Source: Nocardia carnea (GTDB lineage: Bacteria > Actinomycetota > Actinomycetes > Mycobacteriales > Mycobacteriaceae). From it: DNA of 49,569 nt. A model generated the notes under the pieces. The model made no database searches. It saw only the letters and a program-made list of their open reading frames with translations, and was not told the DNA's origin. The position numbers and the translations under genes were made by a program. Each line of letters opens with the position of its first letter. Within the stretch, counting starts at the first letter, position 1. Positions 40,098 to 49,569 of this stretch are shown here, one piece after another. The DNA is taken from the NCBI RefSeq assembly GCF_029868855.1, contig NZ_JARWOV010000348.1:1-49569 (forward strand), read 5' to 3'.

Positions 40098-40467
40098 CTC
40101 CGGGCGAGTACAGGGCGAGCGCCCACGGCGGGACCTGCCCGGACACTCGGGCGACCGCCGCGCGGGCCCCGGCCTGCACCTGCGTAACCCGGTTGGTGTG
40201 GCGCCGGTACGACGGTAGATTGGATCGGTGGTCAGGAGTCGGCGCGCGGGTGCGGGTACACGGTGTCCCACGACACCGGACGTGCCGAGTGGTACCGGGC
40301 GTCCGATGTAACATCCTCGGCCCGATAAACGGATACTTCCGATGGACATTTCTGCCTGATCGAACAAGAAGTGGACCTGGAACAGCGGACATCGCGCTAC
40401 GGGCGGTGCGCGTCGCGACCAGGTGGTGACGGGAAGCGCCGCGTGCGTTCCGGAAGCGAGGTTACGG
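40098..40467 (+). other. Intergenic region upstream of the NRPS
   Basis: 370 bp without a convincing gene. A hairpin with 7-bp arms cggtgtc (40261-40267) and gacaccg (40272-40278) lies about 190 bp before the NRPS start. A palindromic iron-box (IdeR type) was looked for and not seen, so the sequence gives no sign of iron control. Confidence 0.5.
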
Positions 40468-43400
40468 TTGGACCGGCTGGACAACGGCGGGAACGGTACG
40501 AACAGTGGTTCGGCAACCGCCGACGGGGAGCTTTTTCCCCTGTCGCCTGCACAGCTGGGTATCTGGTACGCGCAGCATGTCGACCCACAGGTGCCGGTCA
40601 ATATCGCCCAGTACGTCGAACTGCACGGTGAGCTCGACGTCGACACCCTGACCCGGGCCAGTTTGGACGCCTCCCACGAGCTGGGCTCGGGCCTGCTGCG
40701 CATCGTCGAACGCGACGGGGAACCGCTGCAGTACGTCGATCACAGCCTCGAGGACGAGGTCCGCTACGTGGACCTGCGTACCGCCGACGATCCGGCCGCC
40801 GCCGCCCGGGACTGGATGCGCGCCGAGTACGGCCGCCCGCTGGATCTCACCGCCGACCGTCTCATCCGTGCCGCGGCCCTGCACCTGGGCGAAAACCACT
40901 GGTACTGGTACGTGCGCGCCCACCACATCGTGATCGACGGCTACGGCGCCATGAACATGATGAACCGGATGGCCGAGCTGTACACGGCCTACCGGGCAGG
41001 CGTGGAACCCGCGCCTTCCAAGGCGGCGCAGTTGCGCACCCTGTACGACCAGGAGATCGCCTACCGCGAGAGCAACCGCTTCCGGACCGACAAAGAGTAC
41101 TGGGCCGAACGGGTAGCGGGACTCGAGGAGGGCACCAGCCTGGCCGGGCGTACGGCCGCCCCGGCCGCCCACAACGGTGTGGTCCAGGGTCCGCTCACCG
41201 ACGAGCAGAACGCCGCGCTCGAGGAGGCGGTGCACCGCTACGAATCCTCACCCGCCCAGGAACTGATCGCCGCGTTCGCCGCCTACCTCGCGCAATGGAA
41301 CGGGGTCGAGGATGTGATCCTCAGCCTGCCGGTCACCGCGCGTACCACCGCACTCATGCGCCGCTCCGGCGGTGTCTCGTCGAATATCGTCCCGCTGCGA
41401 CTACACGTGGGCGCCGACACCACGACCGCCGATCTGCGCCGCCAGGTGCAGCTCGAGGTTTCCGGGGCGCTGCGGCATCAGCGCTACCGGCACGAGGACA
41501 TCCGCCGCGACGCTGCCGGCGGTGGCGTGGTGACCACGGAATTCTTCGGGCCGTGGGTCAACATCATGCTGTTCCAGGACGAACTGCGGCTCGGTGACAG
41601 CGTCGGCAGCCTGCATGTGCTGTCCACCGGCAGTATCGAGGACCTGGGCGTCAACTTCTATCAGTCGATCGGCGGCACCCGCAGCCATATCGACTTCGAA
41701 ACCAACCCCAACCTCTACACCGACGAAGAGGCCACCCGGCACCACACCCGGTTCCTCGAATTCTTCGACCGGTTCCTGGCCGCCGAAGCCGCCGAGCCGG
41801 TGTGGCAGCTCGCTATCACCACCGCCGCCGAACGCACCGCAACCGTCGAGACCTGGAACGACGCGGCGCACGAGGTCCCGGACACCACGCTGCCCGAACT
41901 GCTGGACGCGCAGATCGCACGTACGCCGGGCAACCTCGCGGTCGAATTCGAGGGGACAGGTCTGACCTACGCCGAATTCGGCGCGCGGGTCGACCAGCTG
42001 GCCCGATATCTCATCGCCGACGGTGTGGGCCCGGAATCGCTGGTGGCCCTCGGTATGCGGCGGTCGCTCGACTTGGTCGTGGCGATGCACGCGGTGCTGC
42101 GCGCCGGCGGAGCCTACGTTCCGATCGACCCGGACCATCCGGCCGAGCGCACCGCCTACATTCTGGAGAGCGCGGCGCCGGTCTGCGTGCTGACGGTCAC
42201 CGCGGACCAGGCCGACCTGCCCGAATCGGTGCGGTCCGTCGCCGTCGACACCCTGGACACCACCGGATTCTCCGACGCGCCGATCACCGATGCCGACCGG
42301 CTCGCCCCGCTGCGCCCGGACAACACCGCCTACGTCATCTACACCTCGGGTTCGACCGGTCGCCCCAAGGGCGTCGCGGTGAGCCATCGCGCCATCGTCA
42401 ACCAGCAGCTGTGGATGCTGGACACCTACGGATTCACCGCGGACGACGTCTACCTGCAGAAGACCGCCACCACCTTCGACGTCTCGCTGTGGGGTTACTT
42501 CCTGCCGCTGATGTCGGGTGCCACGCTGATCGTCGCCACTCCGGACGGCCATCGCGATCCGGCCTACGTCGCCGAAACCATTGCCCGGCACGGCGTCACC
42601 GTCACCGATTTCGTCCCGTCCATGCTGACGGTGTTCGCCTCCTACGCCGACCCCGAGCAAATCGCTTCGCTGCGCGCGGTATTCGTGATCGGCGAGGCGC
42701 TGCCGCCGGAAACGGTCGCGGCGATGAAGGCGATCTCCGGCGCCGGCCTGCACAACCTGTACGGTCCCACCGAAGCCGCGGTTTCGGTGACCTACTGGGA
42801 GGCCACCACCGCCGATACCGTTTCGGTGCCGATCGGTGTACCGGAGTGGAACGTCGGCGTCCAGGTGCTCGACGCCCGCCTGCGGCCGGCGGCCATCGGT
42901 GCACCGGGTGAGCTGTATCTGTCGGGCCGTCAGCTGGCCCGCGGCTATCTGGGTCGCCCGGACCTGAGCGCCGACCGTTTCGTCGCCGATCCCCTGGGTG
43001 CACCGGGAGACCGGATGTACCGCACCGGAGACCTGGTGCGCTGGCGTGCCGACGGCGTGCTCGAGTACCTCGGCCGGACCGACTTCCAGGTGAAGTTCCG
43101 CGGTCAGCGCATCGAACTCGGTGAGATCGAAACCGATCTGCTCGCCCATCCGGCCGTGAGCCAGGCCGTGGTGCTGGTGGTCGATACCGCCACCGGTCAA
43201 CAACTGGCCGGCTATGTCGTACCCGCTCCCGGGCATACCGTCGAGCCGGTCGAACTCAGCCGGTTCCTCGGGGAGAAGCTGCCGTCCTATATGGTGCCGG
43301 CCGCGCTCGTGGTGCTGGACGCGCTCCCGCTCAACACCAGCGGCAAACTGGATCGCAAGGCGCTGCCGGAACCGGTGTTCAGCGCCGGCGCGGCCGGTTT

Positions 43401-46400
43401 CCGCGCTCCGCGCACCCAGGCCGAACAGATCGTGGCCGCGATCTTCGCCGATATCCTGGGCCAGCAGCTCGTCGGGGTAGACGACAACTTCTTCGATCTC
43501 GGCGGTAACTCGCTGGTCGCGACCCAGGTCGTCGCGCGGATCAGCGCGGCGTTCGGGGTTCGTATCGGGGTGCGGGCGCTGTTCGAAACGCCCACCGTGG
43601 CCGGTCTGGCCGCGCGAATCGATATTTCCGCCGCGGGTGAATCCCGCGAATCCCGGCCGCCGCTGGTGGCCCGGTCGCTGCCCGACCGGGTGCCGCTGTC
43701 ACCGGCGCAGCAGCGGATGTGGTTCATCAACCAGTTCGACCCCGCCGCGCCCACCTACAACCTGCCGTTCGTGATCCGGCTGCGCGGCCACGCCGATATC
43801 GCGGCGCTCACCGCCGCCCTCGACGATGTGATCGAACGCCAGCAGTCGCTGCGGACTCTCTTCCCGGAGTCCGAGGACGGCGGTTATCAGCTGGTCCTGC
43901 CGATGGACGAGGTCGATCTGGGGATCCGCGTGGAGCGGATCGCCGCCGACCGGCTACCGGACGCGCTGGCCGAATTCGCTGCCACCGGTTTCGACGTCAC
44001 CCGGGAGCTGCCCATCCGGGTGCGGCTCTACGAGATCGCCGACGGCCGGGCCAACGGCACCCCCGAGCATGCGGTCGCCATTGTGGTGCACCATATCTCG
44101 GCCGACGGCTTCTCCTTCGGCCCGCTTTCCCGCGATGTCGCGGCGGCCTATGTGGCGCGCGCGACGGGACAGGAACCGTCCTGGGCGCCGCTGCCGGTGC
44201 AGTACCGGGATTACAGCGTCTGGCAGCGGGAACTGCTGGGCCGCGAGGACGATCCGGAATCCATGGCGGCCCGGCAGATCACCTACTGGCGGGAAACGCT
44301 GGAGGATCTGCCCGATCAGCTGGATCTGCCCACCGACCGGCCGCGCCCGGCGGTGCAGGGCTATCGCGGCGCACAGGAACATTTCGCCATCGACGCCGAG
44401 CTGCACGAGCGCCTTTCGGATCTGGCGCGGGGCAACGGCTCGACGCTGTTCATGGTGCTGCACGCCGCGCTGGCGGTGCTGCTGTCACGGCTTTCCGGAA
44501 CCGGGGACATCGCCGTCGGCACCCCGGTGGCCGGCCGCGGTGAACAGGCACTCGACGATCTCATCGGTATGTTCGTCAACACCCTGGTGTTGCGTTCGGC
44601 CGTGGACGGCACCCGTCCGTTCACCGAATTCCTCGACAGCACGCGGGAAGCCGATCTCGCCGCCTTCGCGCACGCCGATGTCCCGTTCGAGCGGCTGGTC
44701 GAGGTACTGAACCCCGCCCGGTCGCAGGCCCGGCAGCCGCTGGTGCAGGTGATGCTGTCGTTCCAGGAGATCTCGCACGCCGATCTCGAGATCCCCGGGT
44801 TGTCGATCAGCGCCGCGGAGATCGAACTCGCGATCGCCAAGTTCGATCTCGTCTGGACCGTCACCGAAAAACGGGGCAGCCGTGGTGAACCGGCGGGTAT
44901 GGACCTGGTGCTCTCCTATGCCACCGACCTGTTCGACGAGTCCACGGTCCGATCGTTCGTCACCCGCTGGCAGCGTTTGCTCGACGTGATCGTCGACGAT
45001 CCGCACACCCGGGTCGGCGCCATCGAACTGCTGCACCCCGCCGAACGCGCCGAACTCACCGCCTGCGCCGGTGGACCGGCCGAGCAGCCGGACACCCTGG
45101 CGGGTCTGCTGGCCGCCGCGGCGGTCACCAACCCCGACGGTATCGCGGTCATCGCCGACGACGAGTCGTATACCTACGCGGAACTCGATTCCGCGTCGAA
45201 CCAGCTGGCGCGGGTGCTCATCGAACGCGGGGCCGGGCCGGAGGTCTCGGTCGCGCTGGCGCTGGGCCGCTCGTGGCGGTATCAGCTGGCACTGTGGGCG
45301 ATCGTCAAATCCGGTGCGGTGCTGGTCCCGGTCGACCCGGCCTATCCGGCCGATCGCATCATCCATATGGTCACCGATTCGGGCGCCGCCTTCGGCCTCA
45401 CCGAGGACGAAGAACTGCCGGAACTGCCGGAACTGTCCGGCGGCTGGATCAGCCTCGACGATCCCGAGCTCGCCGCGGAGGTCATGGCGAGTTCAGCGGA
45501 TGCGATCACCGATGTCGATCGGCGGGCGCCGCTGCGCACCGCGAACACCGCGTACATGATCTACACCTCCGGTTCGACCGGTCTGCCGAAGGGCGTCGCG
45601 GTCACCCATGCCGGCCTGCGCAATTTCGCGGCCGAACAGGTGCAGCGGTTCGGGCTGGACACCTCGACCCGCGCGCTGGCCTTCGCCTCCCCGTCGTTCG
45701 ATGCCTCCGTGCTGGAGTTGCTGCTGGCGGTCGGTGCGGCCGGCACGATGGTCATCGTGCCGCAGATGATGTTCGGCGGCGCGGAACTGGCCGATCTCAT
45801 CGAGACGACCGGGGTGACGCATGCCTTCCTCACCCCCTCGGTGCTGGCTTCCCTGGATCTCGACGCAATGGACGATGTGCGCGTCGTCATCACCGGCGGT
45901 GAAGCCATTCCGGCGGATCTCGCGGCACGCTGGGCGGCCACCACGGGGCGCCGGCTCTTCAACGCCTACGGCCCGACCGAGGCCACCATCGCCACCAATA
46001 TCAGCGGCCCGCTGCGCCCCGGCGAACCGGTCACCATCGGTGGTCCGGTGCGGGGTATGCGGGCGCTGGTGCTGGACACCGGACTGGACCCGGTGCCGGA
46101 GGGTGTTGTCGGCGAACTGTATGTCGGTGGTATCCAGCTGGCCCGCGGCTATCACGCCCGGTCCGCGCTGACCGCCGGCCGGTTCGTCGCGGACCCGTAC
46201 GGCGCCCCGGGTGAGCGCCTGTACCGGACCGGTGACGTCGTGCGCTGGCGCCGGGACGGTTCCGGCGCGCTGACCGTCGAATACGTGGGCCGCAACGATT
46301 TCCAGGTGAAGGTTCGCGGTTTCCGGATCGAGCTCGGCGAGATCGATGCCGCGCTCACCTCCTACGACGCCGTCGACTTCGCCGTGACGATCGGCCACGA

Positions 46401-49400
46401 GAACGTCTCCGGTGCGATGACGCTGGTGTCGTATGTTGTTGCCGCACCGGGTGATTCGATCGATGTGCCCGTGCTGACGGCGCATATCCAGGAGCGGTTG
46501 CCCGCGTACATGGTGCCGTCCTCGATCATGGTGCTCGACGAGATCCCGCTGACCCCGGCCGGGAAGCTGGACCGCAAAGCGCTTCCGGTACCACAGTTCC
46601 AGACCCAGGCGTTCCGCGCGCCCGTCACGCCCATCGAGGAGATCGTCGCGGACGTTTTCGCCGAGGTTCTCGGCGTCGACCGGGTCGGTCTCGACGACGA
46701 TTTCTTCGAACTCGGCGGTAATTCACTGATCGCGACCCAGGTCGCGGCTCGGCTCGGCGCCGCCCTGGACACCCGGGTACCGGTACGCACCCTGTTCGAA
46801 GCGTCCACCGTGATGGCGCTCGCGGCGCGGATCGAATCCCATGTCGGTGAAGGTGCGCGGCAGGCGCTGGTCGCGCGCAGCCGCGACGGCGATATCCCCC
46901 TGTCGCTGGCCCAGCAGCGGATGTGGTTCCTCAACCGCTACGACACCGAATCGGCGGTCAACAACATCCCGGTCGCCATCCGGATGTCCGGTGAACTCGA
47001 TGTGGCCGCACTCCAGGTGGCGATCATCGACGTGATCGACCGGCACGAATCCCTGCGCACCGTGTTCCCGGAAACCGGGCAGACGCCCGTCCAGGTGATT
47101 CTGGATGCGGCACAGGTCGTTCCGGACCTGACCCCGTTCCGGATCCGTGAGGACAAACTGATCGATCATCTGATCGATCTGGCGACGATGGCCTTCGACG
47201 TCACCGACGAGGTGCCGTTGCACGCGCGGCTGTTCGAAATCAGCGATACCGAATACGTGCTCGGTATGGTGGTGCACCATATCTCCGCCGACGGCTGGTC
47301 GATGGGCCCGCTGGCGCGGGATGTGATGGTCGCCTACGCGGCCCGTATCAGCTGGGAATCGCCGGCCTGGGTGAATCTTCCGGTGCAGTACGCGGATTAC
47401 GCGCTCTGGCAGCGGGAAGTACTGGGTTCGGAGGACGATCCGCAGTCGCTGATCTCCGATCAGATCCGGTACTGGAAAGAGGAACTGGCCGGGCTGCCGG
47501 ACGAATTGGCCCTGCCGGCCGACCGTCCACGGCCCGCGGTGTCGTCGTACGCGGGCGGCACCCATTCCTTCGTGATCGAGCCGGAGATGCGGCGCCGGAT
47601 CGCCGACCTCGGCCGGCAGCACAATGCCTCACCGTTCATGGTGGTGCACAGTGTGCTGGCCGCGCTGCTGGCCCGGCTGACCGGCGAATCCGATATCGCC
47701 GTCGGCACCCCGGTTGCCGGGCGCGGTGAAGCCGCGCTGGAGAACCTGGTCGGCATGTTCGTCAACACGCTGGTCCTGCGGACCCAGGTCCAGGGCGGGA
47801 TGAGCTTCGCCGAACTGCTCGCCACGGTCCGTAACGCGGACTTGCAGGCGTTCGCACACGCCGATGTGCCGTTCGAGCGACTGGTGGAGGTCCTCAACCC
47901 CACCCGCTCCCAGGCCCGGCACCCGTTCTTCCAGGTGGCGTTGTCGTTCGAGAATCTGCCGGACCGCACCTTCGAACTGCCGGAGCTGCGGGTGGCTCCG
48001 GTCGATTTCGAGATCGGACTGGAGAAGTTCGACCTCTCACTCAACTTCCGTGGCATGGGTGAGGATACGAACTCGCCGATGCAGGGCGAATTGTCGTTCT
48101 CCCGGGACCTGTTCGATCCCGCGACGGCGGCCTCGTTCGCCGATCGGTTCATGCGTCTGCTGGAAGCAGCAGTAACGGATCCGTCGGCGCCGGTGGGCGA
48201 TTTCGAGGTGCTGGATCGCGCCGAACGAGCCCGGGTGCTGGCGGAGTGGAACGCGACCGGGCATGCACTTCCCCCGAAACTGCTGCTGGACGGCTTCGAG
48301 CGCGCGGTCGCGTCTTCTCCGGATCGAGTGGCGGTGTCGTTCGAGGGCACCGATCTGACGTATGTGGAGTTCGCAGCCCGGGTGAATCGCCTGGCACGGC
48401 ATCTGGTCGCGTCGGGTGTGGGTCCGGAGACCCTGGTCGGGTTGCTGGTGTCGCGGTCGGTGGACCTGGTCGTCGGCATGTATGCGGTCGTGGCGGCCGG
48501 CGGTGCCTATGTGCCGTTGGATCCGGCACACCCGGCCGAGCGCATCGGTTACATCCTCGAGACCGCGGCACCGGTGTGCCTGTTGTCCACCACCGCTGAT
48601 GTGGGTGCCGTCCCTGCGGGGACAGGTGTGCCCGTCGTGGAGTTGGACACTCTCGACACCGCGGGCTACGACTCCACGATGCTCACCGACGCGGATCGGC
48701 TCGCGCCGGTACGGCCCTCGAATACCGCGTATGTGATTTTCACTTCTGGTTCGACGGGTCGTCCGAAGGGTGTGGCGGTTTCGCATTCGGCGATCGCGAA
48801 CCAGGTCGCGTGGATGCTGTCGCAGTACCCAATGGGTTCCGCGGATGTGTATCTGCAGAAGACCGCGACCACGTTCGACGTGTCGCTGTGGGGCTATTTC
48901 CTGCCCTTGGCCGCGGGTGCCCGCCTGGTTGTCGCCACGCCGGACGGTCATCGTGATCCGGCGTATCTGGCGCGGGTGATCGCCGAGCAGCGCGTGACGG
49001 TGACGGACTTCGTGCCGTCGATGCTGACGGTTTTTGCCGCGCATACCGGCCCGGGTTCGATTCCGAGCCTCCGGCATGTGTTCGTGATCGGTGAGGCGTT
49101 GCCGCCGGAGACTGTTACGGCGATGCATGCGGTTTCGGATGCCGCCGTGCACAACTTGTACGGTCCGACCGAGGCCGCGGTGTCGATCACGTATTGGCAG
49201 GCGACCGGTGCGGAAGCCGGGAGTGTGCCGATCGGTGTTCCGCAGTGGAACAGTCGTGTGTATGTGCTCGACGGTCGCTTGCGTCCGGTTCCCGAGGGTG
49301 TGACCGGTGAGCTGTACTTGGCCGGTGACCAGTTGGCTCGCGGGTACGTGACCCGCCCGGATCTGAGTTCGGACCGTTTCGTGGCGAGCCCGTTCGACAG

Positions 49401-49569
49401 CGGCCGGCGGATGTATCGCACGGGTGATCTGGTGCGCTGGCAGCGTGTCGACGACCGGCCGGTCCTGGAGTATCTGGGCCGCACCGATTTCCAGGTGAAG
49501 TTCCGTGGTCAGCGCATCGAGCTCGGGGAGATCGAATCCGCGTTCCTGGCGCAGCCGCAGGTGAGCCAG
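40468..49569 (+). CDS. Non-ribosomal peptide synthetase, C-A-T-C-A-T-C-A (partial, 3' end outside window)
   Basis: At least 3034 codons, open to the window end. Domains by approximate residue: C1 25-440 (HHIVIDG at 152), A1 473-971, T1 985-1051 (pantetheine Ser1015 in GGNSL), C2 1072-1528 (HHISADG at 1208), A2 1542-2045, T2 2055-2125 (Ser2086), C3 2142-2588 (HHISADG at 2270), A3 from 2605. Each A domain shows YTSGSTG-type P-loops and NxYGPTE. No epimerase or thioesterase is in view. Substrate residues at GrsA positions 235, 236, 239, 278, 299, 301, 322, 330, 331 read D V W D F I L V S in A1 and A3 and D A L F I G A I A in A2. TTG 40468 follows gcgagg; GTG 40423/40426 are alternatives. The leading C domain suggests an acyl starter or upstream partner. 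The product is unknown. Confidence 0.93.
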   Translation, partial: MDRLDNGGNGTNSGSATADGELFPLSPAQLGIWYAQHVDPQVPVNIAQYVELHGELDVDTLTRASLDASHELGSGLLRIVERDGEPLQYVDHSLEDEVRYVDLRTADDPAAAARDWMRAEYGRPLDLTADRLIRAAALHLGENHWYWYVRAHHIVIDGYGAMNMMNRMAELYTAYRAGVEPAPSKAAQLRTLYDQEIAYRESNRFRTDKEYWAERVAGLEEGTSLAGRTAAPAAHNGVVQGPLTDEQNAALEEAVHRYESSPAQELIAAFAAYLAQWNGVEDVILSLPVTARTTALMRRSGGVSSNIVPLRLHVGADTTTADLRRQVQLEVSGALRHQRYRHEDIRRDAAGGGVVTTEFFGPWVNIMLFQDELRLGDSVGSLHVLSTGSIEDLGVNFYQSIGGTRSHIDFETNPNLYTDEEATRHHTRFLEFFDRFLAAEAAEPVWQLAITTAAERTATVETWNDAAHEVPDTTLPELLDAQIARTPGNLAVEFEGTGLTYAEFGARVDQLARYLIADGVGPESLVALGMRRSLDLVVAMHAVLRAGGAYVPIDPDHPAERTAYILESAAPVCVLTVTADQADLPESVRSVAVDTLDTTGFSDAPITDADRLAPLRPDNTAYVIYTSGSTGRPKGVAVSHRAIVNQQLWMLDTYGFTADDVYLQKTATTFDVSLWGYFLPLMSGATLIVATPDGHRDPAYVAETIARHGVTVTDFVPSMLTVFASYADPEQIASLRAVFVIGEALPPETVAAMKAISGAGLHNLYGPTEAAVSVTYWEATTADTVSVPIGVPEWNVGVQVLDARLRPAAIGAPGELYLSGRQLARGYLGRPDLSADRFVADPLGAPGDRMYRTGDLVRWRADGVLEYLGRTDFQVKFRGQRIELGEIETDLLAHPAVSQAVVLVVDTATGQQLAGYVVPAPGHTVEPVELSRFLGEKLPSYMVPAALVVLDALPLNTSGKLDRKALPEPVFSAGAAGFRAPRTQAEQIVAAIFADILGQQLVGVDDNFFDLGGNSLVATQVVARISAAFGVRIGVRALFETPTVAGLAARIDISAAGESRESRPPLVARSLPDRVPLSPAQQRMWFINQFDPAAPTYNLPFVIRLRGHADIAALTAALDDVIERQQSLRTLFPESEDGGYQLVLPMDEVDLGIRVERIAADRLPDALAEFAATGFDVTRELPIRVRLYEIADGRANGTPEHAVAIVVHHISADGFSFGPLSRDVAAAYVARATGQEPSWAPLPVQYRDYSVWQRELLGREDDPESMAARQITYWRETLEDLPDQLDLPTDRPRPAVQGYRGAQEHFAIDAELHERLSDLARGNGSTLFMVLHAALAVLLSRLSGTGDIAVGTPVAGRGEQALDDLIGMFVNTLVLRSAVDGTRPFTEFLDSTREADLAAFAHADVPFERLVEVLNPARSQARQPLVQVMLSFQEISHADLEIPGLSISAAEIELAIAKFDLVWTVTEKRGSRGEPAGMDLVLSYATDLFDESTVRSFVTRWQRLLDVIVDDPHTRVGAIELLHPAERAELTACAGGPAEQPDTLAGLLAAAAVTNPDGIAVIADDESYTYAELDSASNQLARVLIERGAGPEVSVALALGRSWRYQLALWAIVKSGAVLVPVDPAYPADRIIHMVTDSGAAFGLTEDEELPELPELSGGWISLDDPELAAEVMASSADAITDVDRRAPLRTANTAYMIYTSGSTGLPKGVAVTHAGLRNFAAEQVQRFGLDTSTRALAFASPSFDASVLELLLAVGAAGTMVIVPQMMFGGAELADLIETTGVTHAFLTPSVLASLDLDAMDDVRVVITGGEAIPADLAARWAATTGRRLFNAYGPTEATIATNISGPLRPGEPVTIGGPVRGMRALVLDTGLDPVPEGVVGELYVGGIQLARGYHARSALTAGRFVADPYGAPGERLYRTGDVVRWRRDGSGALTVEYVGRNDFQVKVRGFRIELGEIDAALTSYDAVDFAVTIGHENVSGAMTLVSYVVAAPGDSIDVPVLTAHIQERLPAYMVPSSIMVLDEIPLTPAGKLDRKALPVPQFQTQAFRAPVTPIEEIVADVFAEVLGVDRVGLDDDFFELGGNSLIATQVAARLGAALDTRVPVRTLFEASTVMALAARIESHVGEGARQALVARSRDGDIPLSLAQQRMWFLNRYDTESAVNNIPVAIRMSGELDVAALQVAIIDVIDRHESLRTVFPETGQTPVQVILDAAQVVPDLTPFRIREDKLIDHLIDLATMAFDVTDEVPLHARLFEISDTEYVLGMVVHHISADGWSMGPLARDVMVAYAARISWESPAWVNLPVQYADYALWQREVLGSEDDPQSLISDQIRYWKEELAGLPDELALPADRPRPAVSSYAGGTHSFVIEPEMRRRIADLGRQHNASPFMVVHSVLAALLARLTGESDIAVGTPVAGRGEAALENLVGMFVNTLVLRTQVQGGMSFAELLATVRNADLQAFAHADVPFERLVEVLNPTRSQARHPFFQVALSFENLPDRTFELPELRVAPVDFEIGLEKFDLSLNFRGMGEDTNSPMQGELSFSRDLFDPATAASFADRFMRLLEAAVTDPSAPVGDFEVLDRAERARVLAEWNATGHALPPKLLLDGFERAVASSPDRVAVSFEGTDLTYVEFAARVNRLARHLVASGVGPETLVGLLVSRSVDLVVGMYAVVAAGGAYVPLDPAHPAERIGYILETAAPVCLLSTTADVGAVPAGTGVPVVELDTLDTAGYDSTMLTDADRLAPVRPSNTAYVIFTSGSTGRPKGVAVSHSAIANQVAWMLSQYPMGSADVYLQKTATTFDVSLWGYFLPLAAGARLVVATPDGHRDPAYLARVIAEQRVTVTDFVPSMLTVFAAHTGPGSIPSLRHVFVIGEALPPETVTAMHAVSDAAVHNLYGPTEAAVSITYWQATGAEAGSVPIGVPQWNSRVYVLDGRLRPVPEGVTGELYLAGDQLARGYVTRPDLSSDRFVASPFDSGRRMYRTGDLVRWQRVDDRPVLEYLGRTDFQVKFRGQRIELGEIESAFLAQPQVSQ

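Noticed and set aside
40098..40467. Iron-box (IdeR) control of the NRPS as a siderophore cluster
   Set aside because: No TTAGGTTAG-type palindrome was found and no siderophore tailoring or export genes are in the window.
41401..43236. 611-residue minus-strand open frame
   Set aside because: Exactly antisense to the NRPS A1/T1 region; composition is histidine/glycine/arginine-rich as expected for a shadow of high-GC3 coding sequence, with no domain.

Overview
The window is high-GC actinobacterial DNA with dense gene packing and frequent ATGA/TGATG stop-start overlaps. The gene content (a complete mce operon, mycofactocin genes, a KshB-type ketosteroid hydroxylase reductase with a KstR box, an Rv2506-to-citE-like leucine operon, an F420-type PPOX protein and a large NRPS) points to a mycolic-acid actinomycete, most likely Nocardia or a close relative. 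The genus is inferred from content only; no rRNA or tRNA gene was seen.

Layout. 1-379: two copies of a hairpin-forming dispersed repeat. 380-2153 (minus): kshB-like reductase with a KstR operator, then a TetR regulator. 2430-7169 (plus): mycofactocin locus mftA, a fused mftB-mftC, mftF and mftG; mftD and mftE are absent here. 7767-10881 (minus): sugar-type ABC importer (two permeases and a Tat/lipobox binding protein) without its ATPase. 11065-11997 (minus): DUF2236/MpaB-like oxygenase. 12273-22479 (plus): mce operon (two tiny membrane proteins, yrbEA, yrbEB, mceA-F, Mce-associated protein), followed by a convergent tandem-TetR regulator resembling Mce3R. 23964-25004 (minus): zinc alcohol dehydrogenase. 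25394-33708 (minus): branched-chain acyl-CoA/leucine catabolic operon (accD1, accA1, acyl-CoA dehydrogenase, MaoC hydratase, citE lyase, acetoacetyl-CoA synthetase), with a divergent TetR at 33804 and paired operators between. 34444-40097: a mixed set (SnoaL-like, small membrane protein, Rpn-family nuclease, MHS/MFS transporter, DoxX, PPOX/F420, cobM). 40468 to the window end: an NRPS reading C-A-T-C-A-T-C-A, cut off inside its third adenylation domain.

The catabolic operon forms a coherent route: acyl-CoA dehydrogenation, biotin-dependent carboxylation of a methylcrotonyl-type CoA, hydration, lyase cleavage to acetyl-CoA plus acetoacetate, and ATP-dependent activation of acetoacetate. KshB and the mce operon fit lipid or sterol use; mycofactocin is a redox cofactor for dehydrogenases.

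Strongest unusual signals: (1) the Rpn nuclease gene carries an internal in-frame GTG behind a perfect AAGGAGG, just before four 4-residue repeats, as expected for an intragenic RpnS-type antitoxin; (2) the dispersed repeat at 3-115, 291-372 and 19266-19377 has stems preserved by compensatory base changes, and one copy with a 48-bp tandem array sits in frame at the 5' end of mceE; (3) mftB and mftC are fused and mftD/mftE are missing from the cluster.
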